The translations under genes were made by a program, and so were the position numbers. This document shows, one piece after another, positions 7,716 to 16,096 of a stretch of DNA of 52,979 bases (positions within the stretch are counted from its first letter, which is position 1; the number at the start of each line of letters is the position of its first letter). Below the pieces are notes generated by a model that made no database searches, was not told the origin of the DNA, and was given only the letters and a program-made list of their open reading frames with translations. Source of the stretch: a virus; the IMG/VR virus record IMGVR_UViG_3300028490_000010, positions 1 to 52,979 of that record; one strand, given 5' to 3'.

Positions 7716-9334
7716 TACGCAACCTTTGTGTTTATTGCTGCCATTACAGCTCGTCTTGTAAACGCACTATAATCCAACTCTAGTAGGGCATCACCTCTGA
7801 TACCACCAATCTTCTTTGTGTCTATATGGAACCGGTCACAGAAAGCCTGTGTACCAGACGTACAATTTCCACTATCTATACTGTCATTAAAGCTAACAAA
7901 TACTCTCTCTGCCTTAGATACAATCACATCTTTCTCATGCATTTCTGTGAGCCTCATTGTTAAGCTCGTAGATATACTATTGTAGAACTTCTTAGGAGTA
8001 GTCTCAAACAAGTCTGCCAAAGAGAAGTGGTACTCCTCGTTTCGGTACTTGACCGCCCATGCCTTAGCATAAGTGAAGTCTCCAATCCTACTATACACAA
8101 GCTCTTTGCCTTCTCTTTCTACTATCTCTCGAAGCATAGGTAGATGCTTGTATGTCCCGAACAAGTATTCTCTCTCGTCCATATTTTTGGTGAGGAACTT
8201 CTCGTAAGCAGTCATGACTATAGCTGCCTCTCTATCCCCATCACCGTAATCAACGTACTCTCTTATCTCATTTCTTATATCAAACATATCCATAGGAGAG
8301 TCTGCATATTCCTGTTTTCTAAGGATTGGAAGATTGAAAAGCCCGTCATTGTATTCCCAGTTCGCATTGCTTTCCCAAGATCCTATTTCAAGTTCGTTCA
8401 TGATAAGCCCATCTATTTCAAGGGACTTCTTCATTTCCTCCACTGACTGAACAACCTCGTCAACCTCCCTATCCTCTGCCATGTTTGCATACACCCAGAG
8501 TTCTTCCTCTTCGACAAGCTCTCCGTCTTCATCTATATATGTGATGTATTCGTCTCTCTGTTCAATACCACTTGTTACATACCAGTCTTTCCCTTTTCTG
8601 GCATATACAGACACTCTTCCACTCGGATCAAGGTAGTTGAACGGGTCTTCATCTGCCATTGTAAAGTTCCAAAAATCATCAACCACACTATCATTATAGT
8701 TTGACATCTTTCCGTCGATACGTGGAACCTCGCTATCATCAAGACATAAGGCAGGACCATGAAACAAAGTATAGTCCCCATTATAATCCCACGACGAGCC
8801 ATTTCTGGACTCGCTAAAACTAATAAGGTCTTCAGGCTCATCCCAAGAAGAGTCAAAAGACTCCTGTTGTATTTCTACCTTGTCTATAGCCCATACCAAT
8901 TCTTTATACAAGTCAAGTTGTGACTCTTTATACGAGTGATACTTAGTAATAGGCCAGTAAGCTTTCACCTCTGGCTTTGTATACACAGATATAAACTCTA
9001 CGTTTTTAAAGTCATTGGCAATGAGCTTCTCTATTGAGAACCGATCAAGAGAACCAACATGGTTATTGTCATAGTTAAACGACTTTGTTCCAAACCCCTC
9101 AACATAAATGCGTATTTCCTTTGCGTATACTCTATCTATACCCTTGGCTTCTATCGCTTTCACTAGAGACACTCTCTCTTTTTTATACTCTTCTTTATCT
9201 TCGGCATTGAGATACCACGAAGAAGTAACCCAGCTTGGTCTCGTAATTATCTCTGTACCTTTACCTTGGATGGAACGTCCTATCTCCCACCCCCACACTC
9301 GAATGTTCGTTTTTGTTATCTCTAAAGCATTCAT
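7715..9334 (-). CDS. Large hypothetical protein (539 aa)
   Basis: The longest unknown gene of the left half. The start at ATG 9334 (MNALEITKTNIRVWGWEIGR) has AAGGAA upstream and leaves no overlap; the open frame itself begins at 9436. The protein is acidic and tryptophan-rich, with long low-similarity stretches (EEEELWVYANMAEDREVDEV). No ATP-binding, nuclease or membrane motif is visible. Its size suggests a multi-domain or structural-type cytoplasmic protein. Confidence 0.83.
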   Translation of the reverse strand: MNALEITKTNIRVWGWEIGRSIQGKGTEIITRPSWVTSSWYLNAEDKEEYKKERVSLVKAIEAKGIDRVYAKEIRIYVEGFGTKSFNYDNNHVGSLDRFSIEKLIANDFKNVEFISVYTKPEVKAYWPITKYHSYKESQLDLYKELVWAIDKVEIQQESFDSSWDEPEDLISFSESRNGSSWDYNGDYTLFHGPALCLDDSEVPRIDGKMSNYNDSVVDDFWNFTMADEDPFNYLDPSGRVSVYARKGKDWYVTSGIEQRDEYITYIDEDGELVEEEELWVYANMAEDREVDEVVQSVEEMKKSLEIDGLIMNELEIGSWESNANWEYNDGLFNLPILRKQEYADSPMDMFDIRNEIREYVDYGDGDREAAIVMTAYEKFLTKNMDEREYLFGTYKHLPMLREIVEREGKELVYSRIGDFTYAKAWAVKYRNEEYHFSLADLFETTPKKFYNSISTSLTMRLTEMHEKDVIVSKAERVFVSFNDSIDSGNCTSGTQAFCDRFHIDTKKIGGIRGDALLELDYSAFTRRAVMAAINTKVA

Positions 9335-9336
9335 AT

Positions 9337-9750
9337 CTATTCCTTTTCTGACTCTAATCTGTCCTCTATTTCTGAAGAAAGTTTCCATGTTGCATCTGAC
9401 TCTGCTTCCCACATAGCTGACACGATCTCGCTGCAATCATCGTCCGTCAACACGGTCAAAATGACTTCTTCTTCTACCTCTAGTTGCTCAGACAAGCTCT
9501 CTACGATAGAGTCCTTTAATAGGTTGTCATCAATGATATATTGACTCTTGCAACCACAGGCATATGTATCCCATGACGCATCAACTATCTCTTGACACAT
9601 ATCAAGACTCATGTTCCCAGGCTCTGTTTCAACTACCTCATCTCCAAGCAAGATAACAGTTTCATTTGCACCCTTGTCATAATGACAAACCCACTCATCA
9701 ACCATATTACTTGCCACTACTCTTCCCGTAAACTTATTAATTAATACCAT
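9337..9750 (-). CDS. Hypothetical protein (137 aa)
   Basis: An acidic protein from ATG 9750 (AAGGAG upstream). The first 45 residues are beta-rich (MVLINKFTGRVVASNMVDEW). A long Glu/Asp-rich helical C-terminus follows (EQLEVEEEVILTVL). CGC near residue 65 is the only cysteine cluster. No recognised function. Confidence 0.8.
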   Translation of the reverse strand: MVLINKFTGRVVASNMVDEWVCHYDKGANETVILLGDEVVETEPGNMSLDMCQEIVDASWDTYACGCKSQYIIDDNLLKDSIVESLSEQLEVEEEVILTVLTDDDCSEIVSAMWEAESDATWKLSSEIEDRLESEKE

Positions 9751-9759
9751 CTCTACTCC

Positions 9760-10005
9760 TTAGAAATTATCATTACTTGCTACAAATATGTCAATATCAC
9801 ACATCGAACAAACAGCTTCAATCTTATACCCTTTTCTCTCCACAAACCATATAAACTCATCCTCTGCGGTAAAGCCTTCTTCTCGCTCAGCAACATATGT
9901 AGTCGCCATATTTAATATATCCACAGGGGCATCTGTTGTAAACAGATCCTTCCCTGCAAGACTATCTTCATCTGCAGACTTTATATCTATGATTATGAAC
10001 CTCAT
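9760..10005 (-). CDS. Hypothetical protein (81 aa)
   Basis: The ATG at 10005 overlaps the stop of the upstream gene (ATGA) and no strong binding site is present, so translation is probably coupled. It begins MRFIIIDIKSADEDSLAGKD. The middle resembles a helix followed by a beta hairpin with CSMC. Function unknown. Confidence 0.75.
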   Translation of the reverse strand: MRFIIIDIKSADEDSLAGKDLFTTDAPVDILNMATTYVAEREEGFTAEDEFIWFVERKGYKIEAVCSMCDIDIFVASNDNF

Positions 10006-10424
10006 AGTAAGTTCAATTCTTTCAGTAGATATTCCGTAAACACTTTAGGGAACCACCCGTACACTTCTTCGTCTGTCATGCAAGCCATAGCTTCATTAAG
10101 TTCCATGCTCTGCCCCTCAAACTCAGTCCCGTACAGGTAATCCCAAATCTCACTACGGCTCCTAGCCTCGAATGCAGTTGTCATTAAGCTCATAACTCCA
10201 TTCATGTCTAGCTCTGGTCTTTTTTGGTCTCCGGTTAAACCTACGATCATTTCTTTTGCATCAGAAAAGGTCAGGTCGCCTTCTCTGTACCCATTCAAAA
10301 TAGAGCCTGGATTATGGGATACTCCAAGCTTACTCTCTGGATTTTCATCCTTTAATCTTCGCAGGTCTTCCATTACGGTTTTTATTTTGCTTACTTTTTT
10401 GTCTATCTCTTTTTCTATATTCAT
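10002..10424 (-). CDS. Hypothetical protein (140 aa)
   Basis: ATG 10424 follows GAGGAGTAGTCG. The N-terminus is a charged helix (EKEIDKKVSKIKTVMEDLRR), possibly a short coiled coil. The remainder is helical and acidic. No motif recognised. Confidence 0.8.
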   Translation of the reverse strand: MNIEKEIDKKVSKIKTVMEDLRRLKDENPESKLGVSHNPGSILNGYREGDLTFSDAKEMIVGLTGDQKRPELDMNGVMSLMTTAFEARSRSEIWDYLYGTEFEGQSMELNEAMACMTDEEVYGWFPKVFTEYLLKELNLL

Positions 10425-10427
10425 CGA

Positions 10428-10733
10428 CTACTCCTCATCTCGTAAATCTTCTTCTGAAACATAGTATCCCATGTTCCGAATAACTGTTCTTGCTGCCGCT
10501 TTTTTTGTTTTGTAAACATTATCTTCTAGGACGCCACTCAAATCTTCTTCCATTCCTGAGTGTGGATACATATCGTATCTCACAACAGTATCCAAGGAGA
10601 TACTTCCGTCCACTTCTTTGTTGCCATTTGATGTTACTTGTATTGATATCTTTCTGACTCTAACACAGTCAACTCTTGAAAGTCCTGGAACGAATACATC
10701 TGCACCTATTTCATGTTTTGCTTCTAATTTCAT
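10428..10733 (-). CDS. Hypothetical protein (101 aa)
   Basis: The start at 10733 (MKLEAKHEIGADVFVPGL) is preferred because GAGGTAATT precedes it, although the frame is open to 10775. Residues 1-60 look like a beta barrel (DCVRVRKISIQVTSNG, DTVVRYDMYP). The C-terminus is a basic helix followed by an acidic tail. Function unknown. Confidence 0.78.
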   Translation of the reverse strand: MKLEAKHEIGADVFVPGLSRVDCVRVRKISIQVTSNGNKEVDGSISLDTVVRYDMYPHSGMEEDLSGVLEDNVYKTKKAAARTVIRNMGYYVSEEDLRDEE

Positions 10734-10735
10734 AA

Positions 10736-11071
10736 TTACCTCACTTCTATATAGTCTATTCCGTACGTTGCACAAAGTTGTGCGTGTACAGCTACATCTC
10801 TAGCCACGGCTTCGAGAGCAGTATCGTATCTTTTAACGGCGTCAATGAAATGATCCACTTCACTATCGTTAAAGAAAAGCTGTGCGTTGATAGATATCAT
10901 ATTGAAATCACCCTCAACATCTAAGAACTCATCACAAAACACCATTGCTGCATGCCACAAGTTTTCCTCTCCAAAAGAACGGAGACTCATGCTTTGCACG
11001 ACTCTAATATTCAATAGCTCTGCATTGTTACATACAGTTTTGCCCTCATCAAAAAACTCACTTGCTCTCAT
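10736..11071 (-). CDS. Hypothetical protein (111 aa)
   Basis: ATG 11071 (MRASEFFDEGKTV) is chosen over a longer frame to 11131 because GGAGAG lies just upstream; it overlaps the previous gene by 14 bases. The protein is mixed alpha/beta without recognised motifs. Confidence 0.78.
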   Translation of the reverse strand: MRASEFFDEGKTVCNNAELLNIRVVQSMSLRSFGEENLWHAAMVFCDEFLDVEGDFNMISINAQLFFNDSEVDHFIDAVKRYDTALEAVARDVAVHAQLCATYGIDYIEVR

Positions 11072-11378
11072 CTTCTCTCTCCTCTGTTTGGACAAACATA
11101 CTTCTAGGCATAGCTCTTTGTTCTGCATCAATGAGGCTTGTCATTATAGAGTCAATAGACTCATCCTGTGTCAACATCACTCTTATGACTATATTTAAAA
11201 CTTCGTTCAGATCTCTCGCCACACGTATATAGTCCACTGCCATTCGTATCATAGGTCTCGTCTGTGCTTTTTCACACAAGTCTTCTATGAACTGTTGCTT
11301 TACATTGTGCAGAACTTCATCGGATACAGTTTGAGACATTGTTCTTTTCCTAACCCTTAACAATTCGTCATTGGTCAT
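11058..11378 (-). CDS. Hypothetical helical protein (106 aa)
   Basis: It begins MTNDELLRVRKRTMSQTVSD at ATG 11378, with GGAGG seven bases upstream, overlapping the preceding gene by 11 bases. The sequence is almost entirely predicted helix (QQFIEDLCEKAQTRPMIRMA, NEVLNIVIRVMLTQDESID). Function unknown. Confidence 0.8.
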   Translation of the reverse strand: MTNDELLRVRKRTMSQTVSDEVLHNVKQQFIEDLCEKAQTRPMIRMAVDYIRVARDLNEVLNIVIRVMLTQDESIDSIMTSLIDAEQRAMPRSMFVQTEEREDESK

Positions 11379-12417
11379 TTGTGCCCTCCATTGTCTTACC
11401 CATAGCCACTGCTTTATTTACACATGTATCACAACCATATCCACCTCCAAAACTATCCTCCATAATAAGATATTGTTCCTCTCCGTCGGCACTCTGTGCA
11501 GGATCTTGATAGTGAGCTTCATGCTCTTTGTCTGCATCATAGCATTCATCACACATGCCGTCACCACATGACTCACATATAAAATGCGTTGGCCCGTTTC
11601 CGCTATTGCAGTATAGACATCTGGGAGTCTTCCCGGCTTCCGTCAAATCGTCTACTACCTCTAGGTTTTCATACCCGATTGACTCCAGTTCCTTAAGAAG
11701 GCATCCGTGGGTGTCGCACCCTGATTTTGTCGATATTGTGTCACCAATCACGAACTCCCTGCAAGCGTCAGAATGCTGACCTGTGTGCATATACGAGCCG
11801 ATGGTATTGTTATGAAAAGTAAACTCTTGGTCTAGGAAAAAAGCTATTACATCTCCTGCTTGTGGGTTGCTGATGATCTTTCTAAACATTACACGCACCG
11901 GCTGCTTTTCTCTAAAGAAGTCAAGTATACACTCGTACAGTGGTTCATCAGGGTCATCAAATCCACTTGCTGTAAACTCTTTCCATGCATCAATAATCAT
12001 TTCGTACGATAAGTCATATTCAAGCCTACTGTGCTTAGGATACTCGTTGTGCCATAGCATAACAAACAAATACAGTGGGTAGTTTCTATCCTCGTCTGTC
12101 CATTCACCTTTAGTCTTGCCCTCTTTTTCTTTAGTCTCAGTGTCAGGGATCATTCTCTCTGAAGACATATGTAAGAACACAGTATACTTGTCTTCATTAC
12201 CCTTGATTGTTCTGACAAACTTCACATCGACAACCTCAATCTGAGGGTCAACAATATCAAACTCATGCAAGACATGCTCTGCCGTATCTGGGTTGTCAAA
12301 CAGGGTAGCCTTATTAAACCCTACCGTCTCAAGTATTGACGGTGCCCCAAGTGTTGTCTTTAGTCTAACAAATACTCTCTCTGTGCCATCCATGCACGTT
12401 ATCGCTAATTTAGTCAT
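11368..12417 (-). CDS. Hypothetical protein with C-terminal B-box/ZZ-like zinc finger (349 aa)
   Basis: The start at ATG 12417 (MTKLAITCMDGTE) follows GGAGAGGATAA. The body is acidic and unrecognised. The C-terminus has cysteines at 267, 270, 281, 284, 289 and 292, then histidines at 299 and 302: the order and spacing of a B-box or ZZ-type cross-brace zinc finger. In other organisms such domains mediate protein-protein contacts. A further CxxC (YGCDTC) follows near residue 330. Presence in a phage is unusual; the fold assignment is by spacing only. Confidence 0.8.
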   Translation of the reverse strand: MTKLAITCMDGTERVFVRLKTTLGAPSILETVGFNKATLFDNPDTAEHVLHEFDIVDPQIEVVDVKFVRTIKGNEDKYTVFLHMSSERMIPDTETKEKEGKTKGEWTDEDRNYPLYLFVMLWHNEYPKHSRLEYDLSYEMIIDAWKEFTASGFDDPDEPLYECILDFFREKQPVRVMFRKIISNPQAGDVIAFFLDQEFTFHNNTIGSYMHTGQHSDACREFVIGDTISTKSGCDTHGCLLKELESIGYENLEVVDDLTEAGKTPRCLYCNSGNGPTHFICESCGDGMCDECYDADKEHEAHYQDPAQSADGEEQYLIMEDSFGGGYGCDTCVNKAVAMGKTMEGTNDQ

Positions 12418-12418
12418 T

Positions 12419-12601
12419 TTATCCTCTCCAAATTTCATCAAGTTCTTCAAACTTTGTTTCATGTATATGTTCACTCAAGCTTAAGTCATGCATGCCTCTT
12501 TCGTATTCATCTTTAACTTTAGCTTTTGCTGCCTCTGGTGTCTCTGTATCTACCTCAATCATTCTGGTTCTCACTTCTGTTATTAATACCTCGTGCTTCA
12601 A
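12419..12601 (-). CDS. DpnD/PcfM-like small protein, TTG start
   Basis: A 60-residue protein in the frame beginning with TTG at 12601 (LKHEVLITEVRTRMIEVDTE), preceded by AGGAGGAA at ideal spacing. The TTG overlaps the upstream TGA. The pattern 'I.EV....IEV.TE.PEAAK..V...Y..G...LS' fits the DpnD/PcfM C-terminal-like family of small phage and plasmid proteins of unknown role. No in-frame ATG exists near the start. Confidence 0.72.
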   Translation of the reverse strand: MKHEVLITEVRTRMIEVDTETPEAAKAKVKDEYERGMHDLSLSEHIHETKFEELDEIWRG

Positions 12602-13233
12602 GTATTCCTCCTGGTTAATCTTATATCTTCTGCGTACCTACGTGTCGTCTCTAAGACATGCTCGTAGTTCTCAGGGTCAATGCCTATGTCTTGGATCATT
12701 GCAGTAAACACATCACTGTGTCTATGTCTATGACCATCTTCAGTTCCTAGCCACTCAGCAAACATAATCGCCGAGTCCACCAGAAGTGTACCCATCCCTT
12801 TTTGCTCTATGAAATCGTTCACACTGCTTCCGCCGTGATGTATCTCATAGTGCTCTGCAGGAGGAAGACAACACACAAAAAAGTCATTGTGCTTAATCCT
12901 ACTCTTAGGCATCCAATGGTGGACTTCCATTTGTGTTCCTACCCCACCACCATATCTCATATGCAGATAAGCCATATAGTCTTTTACTATCAGTACACCA
13001 CGCTTATCTTCTTTGGTTTTCTTCTTTCTCTCTCGTATTTTGTTTAACCTATCGGCAACTTTCTTTTTTTGTTCCCAGTCCCTATTGTTAAACTTGTTTA
13101 CAGTTTTCTGTTTGTGCTCTACAACTGTTCTATTTACTGGTGGATATATCTGAATGTTATCGTTTGGCTCATCCATATCTATAGGCTTATACGGAGCTGG
13201 CTTCTTTTTGTTCCATTGGCTTTTCTTTTCCAT
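12598..13233 (-). CDS. HNH-like (His-Me finger) protein (211 aa)
   Basis: A basic protein with VHHWMPKSRIKHNDFFVCC and EHYEIHHG: His105/His106, Asn116/Asp117 and His128/His132/His133 are placed like the metal and catalytic residues of HNH-type endonuclease domains used in phage recombination or DNA processing. The usual two CxxC zinc clamps are absent, so the assignment is tentative. The N-terminal 85 residues are strongly basic (QKKKVADRLNKIRERKKKTK), compatible with DNA binding. The start ATG 13233 has AAAGGAAT and overlaps the previous gene by 47 bases. Confidence 0.72.
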   Translation of the reverse strand: MEKKSQWNKKKPAPYKPIDMDEPNDNIQIYPPVNRTVVEHKQKTVNKFNNRDWEQKKKVADRLNKIRERKKKTKEDKRGVLIVKDYMAYLHMRYGGGVGTQMEVHHWMPKSRIKHNDFFVCCLPPAEHYEIHHGGSSVNDFIEQKGMGTLLVDSAIMFAEWLGTEDGHRHRHSDVFTAMIQDIGIDPENYEHVLETTRRYAEDIRLTRRNT

Positions 13234-13828
13234 CGTTATATTCCTTTATGAAATTACTAACCTCAATGGGTGATACTCTCCCAAATTCTTTGGCATAGCT
13301 TCTAAAGTGGTGTAGCATTGCTTCTGCTTCTGTACTTAATGACATGATTTGGCTGGCTCTTACTGGACTCTCCCCATCGGTAAGGTAGTATGCCATTTCG
13401 ATATTGTCACTGAGATCCATTCCACATCCAGTTAAAGCCAACACACAAGTATCGCAACTGTCTATCTCCACGACCACCACATTGCCGACATACTTATCTA
13501 CAAGCAAAATCTCTTCTGATGTAGGCTCACTCATTAACACATGGACATAGTTGTATATAGGTGTGTACCCATCTTGAATTTCATAGTAGGAGTCGCTGTT
13601 TCTGAAGTGTTCCATTAGTTCCGATACATCAAAATCCTCATTACTGCAGAGACCTTGTGCTATTTCGGAAGCATCAAGACCTTCGTCCTCATAGTTTTCA
13701 TTCAGCCAATACTCAAAAGCTTCCGTCTCAGCCAGTGCTGCATCATCACTGCATACCTCTTCCCACGTCAAGTTACGATACTCTTCGTCCGGATATCCCC
13801 ATTTATCAAAATGTATTACATACGACAT
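13187..13828 (-). CDS. Hypothetical acidic protein (213 aa)
   Basis: It starts MSYVIHFDKWGYPDEEYRNL at ATG 13828 with GAGGTGAGTA upstream and a TAATG junction. It is very acidic in its first 90 residues. Its stop codon lies 47 bases inside the following HNH-like gene, the longest overlap between confident genes here. Function unknown. Confidence 0.8.
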   Translation of the reverse strand: MSYVIHFDKWGYPDEEYRNLTWEEVCSDDAALAETEAFEYWLNENYEDEGLDASEIAQGLCSNEDFDVSELMEHFRNSDSYYEIQDGYTPIYNYVHVLMSEPTSEEILLVDKYVGNVVVVEIDSCDTCVLALTGCGMDLSDNIEMAYYLTDGESPVRASQIMSLSTEAEAMLHHFRSYAKEFGRVSPIEVSNFIKEYNDGKEKPMEQKEASSV

Positions 13829-14088
13829 TACTCACCTCTCTTTTTTACTATAGGAGCCAACAGTGCTGCAAACAACATATATGCTGATGTTGGGTCCATA
13901 TACTCTTCTGCTTTTTTCATAGCCTCATGCGGTCTGTCTTTTTCAAGTGACTCTGCAACTGCCTGTATACATGTAAATCTATCTGCACTACCTTTTACTC
14001 CAATATGATTTTTAAGCATGTCGTTACCTGCTTCTCTATGCAAGTGGTCTATCGGCTTGCCAATATTATCTAGTCCTGTTCCGTCCAT
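13828..14088 (-). CDS. DUF-type helical protein (86 aa)
   Basis: The ATG at 14088 follows GGAGAGAAG. The first half contains a His/Asp segment (GKPIDHLHREAGNDML); the second half is helical (DPTSAYMLFAALLAPIVKKR). No family is assigned with confidence. Confidence 0.78.
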   Translation of the reverse strand: MDGTGLDNIGKPIDHLHREAGNDMLKNHIGVKGSADRFTCIQAVAESLEKDRPHEAMKKAEEYMDPTSAYMLFAALLAPIVKKRGE

Positions 14089-14096
14089 CTTCTCTC

Positions 14097-14294
14097 CTAG
14101 TTGAACCCATATGGGTTTGGTTTCTTTTTTACTTTGTTTGATTTTGGCTCTACTTTTGGAGCAGACACAAATCTTCGTATCTCTCCATGTGCAGACAACG
14201 CATCATCTCTCATTTTTTTTTCGTCTCCCTCATGCTTTACGAAGAAATAGTTCTTGTTTTTTTCGTAAAAGTCCTCAAAGCCTTTAGCTATCAT
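14097..14294 (-). CDS. Small basic protein (65 aa)
   Basis: Begins MIAKGFEDFYEKNKNYFFVK with a TAATG junction at 14294. The C-terminus is lysine- and proline-rich (KSNKVKKKPNPYGFN), suggesting a disordered basic tail. Function unknown. Confidence 0.72.
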   Translation of the reverse strand: MIAKGFEDFYEKNKNYFFVKHEGDEKKMRDDALSAHGEIRRFVSAPKVEPKSNKVKKKPNPYGFN

Positions 14295-14527
14295 TAGAGA
14301 GGGACCTTATGAGTAAAGTCCTCATTGTCTGTATCTGCCCATACTTTCACAGACAGCTCTCCATCAAATAGATCCAGCATCACACCTCTTCCATCCTCAC
14401 TATCTGGAAATTCTATCCATAGCCCGTACACTCCCTTCCTGACAGTAACCTCAACCTTGTCACCTGTACCCATCTCATCCATAAGAGTGACTCCTATAAT
14501 CTCACCTTCTCCCATTTGCCTAATCAT
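14294..14527 (-). CDS. Hypothetical beta-rich protein (77 aa)
   Basis: The frame is open from a GTG at 14557, but AAGGAGAT stands at good distance from the second of two ATGs (14527), giving MIRQMGEGEIIGVTLMDEMG. The sequence looks like a small beta barrel (DKVEVTVRKGVYGLWIEF). It overlaps the previous gene by 8 bases. Confidence 0.75.
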   Translation of the reverse strand: MIRQMGEGEIIGVTLMDEMGTGDKVEVTVRKGVYGLWIEFPDSEDGRGVMLDLFDGELSVKVWADTDNEDFTHKVPL

Positions 14528-14786
14528 CATATCTCCTTGTTGCTTTGTATTTTCCACAATGAAATTTTTGGCGACCCAGAACCTTTAGTGCAACAGAAAA
14601 TCTCTGTACAGTGATAATCCCTCCACCAATATATATGAAATAAAATGCGTACATAGGAAACCCTGCTTCACCAAAAAGTGTTATAGCTATAAACATAATT
14701 AGCAAAATCAACACTACCTCTAGCCCGTAAAATATAACAGGCACAATAGAATTGCAAAACCTTCTCCTCTCTCTAAACTTACTCAT
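14520..14786 (-). CDS. Small membrane protein, two predicted TM segments (88 aa)
   Basis: From ATG 14786 (MSKFRERRRFCNSIVPVIFY, GGGAGATT upstream) the protein has two hydrophobic stretches (VPVIFYGLEVVLILLIMFIA, and MYAFYFIYIGGGIITV) flanked by basic ends. An inner-membrane hairpin is likely. The role is unknown; phage proteins of this shape include superinfection-exclusion and lysis-control proteins. Confidence 0.78.
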   Translation of the reverse strand: MSKFRERRRFCNSIVPVIFYGLEVVLILLIMFIAITLFGEAGFPMYAFYFIYIGGGIITVQRFSVALKVLGRQKFHCGKYKATRRYDD

Positions 14787-15312
14787 CTGAAATCTCCCAC
14801 ATGTCGTAATGATGGTTCCACTCGCAAACCATATCAAATGCATCAGACGGATCATCTGCAAAAACTGTTTCCTCTATCTCTCCACCTCGATAGGTCATCT
14901 CATACTTAATCTTTAGTCCTTCTACTGACTGCCTCATGCATCCTGTGTCCTGGTCAGTCATGTCGTCCTTGAGCCAATCACGCAAATCTATGGCGTTCTC
15001 AGGCACAACAAAACCTTTCTCTCGAATAAGGGGGAGTAACTCATCTGCTGTTACATACTTGCCGAAATATTCATAATCATATCCTGCATATGTCGAGCCT
15101 TCCTCTTTTGAAAAATACGGACCGTGTTCTATGACAACTTCTATTCCATGTCTCTGCTCTAGTGCTGCCTCTTCTATTTCTTCGTATGTATCCACAACGA
15201 TGCCGTTATCTGAAGCTATGCTTAGTGCCTCATCTTCTGCATCTTTCAACAACTCCCATCCAGATGCTTGTCTGATCCTTCCATCATCCAGTTCTATTAC
15301 AAAAAATACCAT
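14779..15312 (-). CDS. Hypothetical protein (177 aa)
   Basis: An acidic protein from ATG 15312 (MVFFVIELDDGRIRQASGWE). Helical and strand segments alternate, and the C-terminal part contains a beta pair (LKIKYEMTYRGGEIEETVFA) followed by DDPSDAFDMVCEW, similar in layout to the small strand-helix proteins elsewhere in the window. Function unknown. Confidence 0.8.
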   Translation of the reverse strand: MVFFVIELDDGRIRQASGWELLKDAEDEALSIASDNGIVVDTYEEIEEAALEQRHGIEVVIEHGPYFSKEEGSTYAGYDYEYFGKYVTADELLPLIREKGFVVPENAIDLRDWLKDDMTDQDTGCMRQSVEGLKIKYEMTYRGGEIEETVFADDPSDAFDMVCEWNHHYDMWEISDE

Positions 15313-15732
15313 CTACTTTTTCTCCTTTAAATACTCATCTATTGAGTCCATTATCCTGTTTGCAATCTGAATAGATCTGAACCCAGCTCTGCTGTGAGCA
15401 TAGGCATCTTTAAGATTTGCTATATGATCTGCAGTCAACCCGAATGGCTCAACGCACTCCTCATACTTAAACACCATTGTAGAAATTATGGCACCAGGAT
15501 TAATCAGAAAGTTATCTTTGGACATCTGCTCTCTTGCCGACTCCATAACAACATCCGCATCAGCAACCATGGCTAGATAATTGTCTCTATCCTTTTTCCC
15601 ATGTATAGCTAGTTGCTTCTTCACTTTCTGCATAATTGCTTTACGTCCACGCTTTCCGTGTGGTTCTGTTCTGTCTATTGAGGACAGTATTAGGTATATA
15701 ATAATACCCGTCATCATCTGTTTATCATTCAT
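15313..15732 (-). CDS. Hypothetical helical protein (139 aa)
   Basis: The start at ATG 15732 (MNDKQMMTGIIIYLILSS) lies one base past the upstream stop and follows GGAGATTAGG. The first 20 residues are moderately hydrophobic. The remainder is basic then amphipathic helices (RKAIMQKVKKQLAIHGKK). No motif recognised. Confidence 0.78.
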   Translation of the reverse strand: MNDKQMMTGIIIYLILSSIDRTEPHGKRGRKAIMQKVKKQLAIHGKKDRDNYLAMVADADVVMESAREQMSKDNFLINPGAIISTMVFKYEECVEPFGLTADHIANLKDAYAHSRAGFRSIQIANRIMDSIDEYLKEKK

Positions 15733-15733
15733 C

Positions 15734-16096
15734 CTAATCTCCTGACTGATGCATTTCATTCCATAAGCTCTTTGCGTCATCTGTTATCTTCGCATTAGCC
15801 TCCTCTTTTACTCTCCCTGTGAAGTCTGACAGCACAGTAGGTCCCTTGCAATAACATACCCCACATACACCGCTCGCTTCTGCAAATAAGCTATCGTTTC
15901 TCATGTAAGTCTTTACTTCCACTTTTATATAGTCGTTCTCGCAAAAAGGACATCTTCTCATTCCCGTCTCTTCAACCGGAGCTAAAAACTTGTCCCTGCA
16001 GACTCTGTATCCATAGACAAATGCTCTATGAACAGGTCCTGCTTCCATAGACTTTTTGTACGGTCTGGGAATATCTTCTTCTTTAAGGCTAAACAT
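15734..16096 (-). CDS. Lar-like restriction-alleviation-type zinc-ribbon protein (120 aa)
   Basis: RRCPFCENDYIKVEV, then CGVCYCKGPTVLSDF, and a C-terminal 'A...WNEM' end match the Lar-type small zinc ribbon (CPFCG ... C..C ... A...WN). Lar of Rac-type prophages alleviates type I restriction, but most family members are untested. An N-terminal extension of 45 residues precedes the ribbon. ATG 16096 follows AAGGAGAG and overlaps the upstream gene by 8 bases. Confidence 0.75.
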   Translation of the reverse strand: MFSLKEEDIPRPYKKSMEAGPVHRAFVYGYRVCRDKFLAPVEETGMRRCPFCENDYIKVEVKTYMRNDSLFAEASGVCGVCYCKGPTVLSDFTGRVKEEANAKITDDAKSLWNEMHQSGD

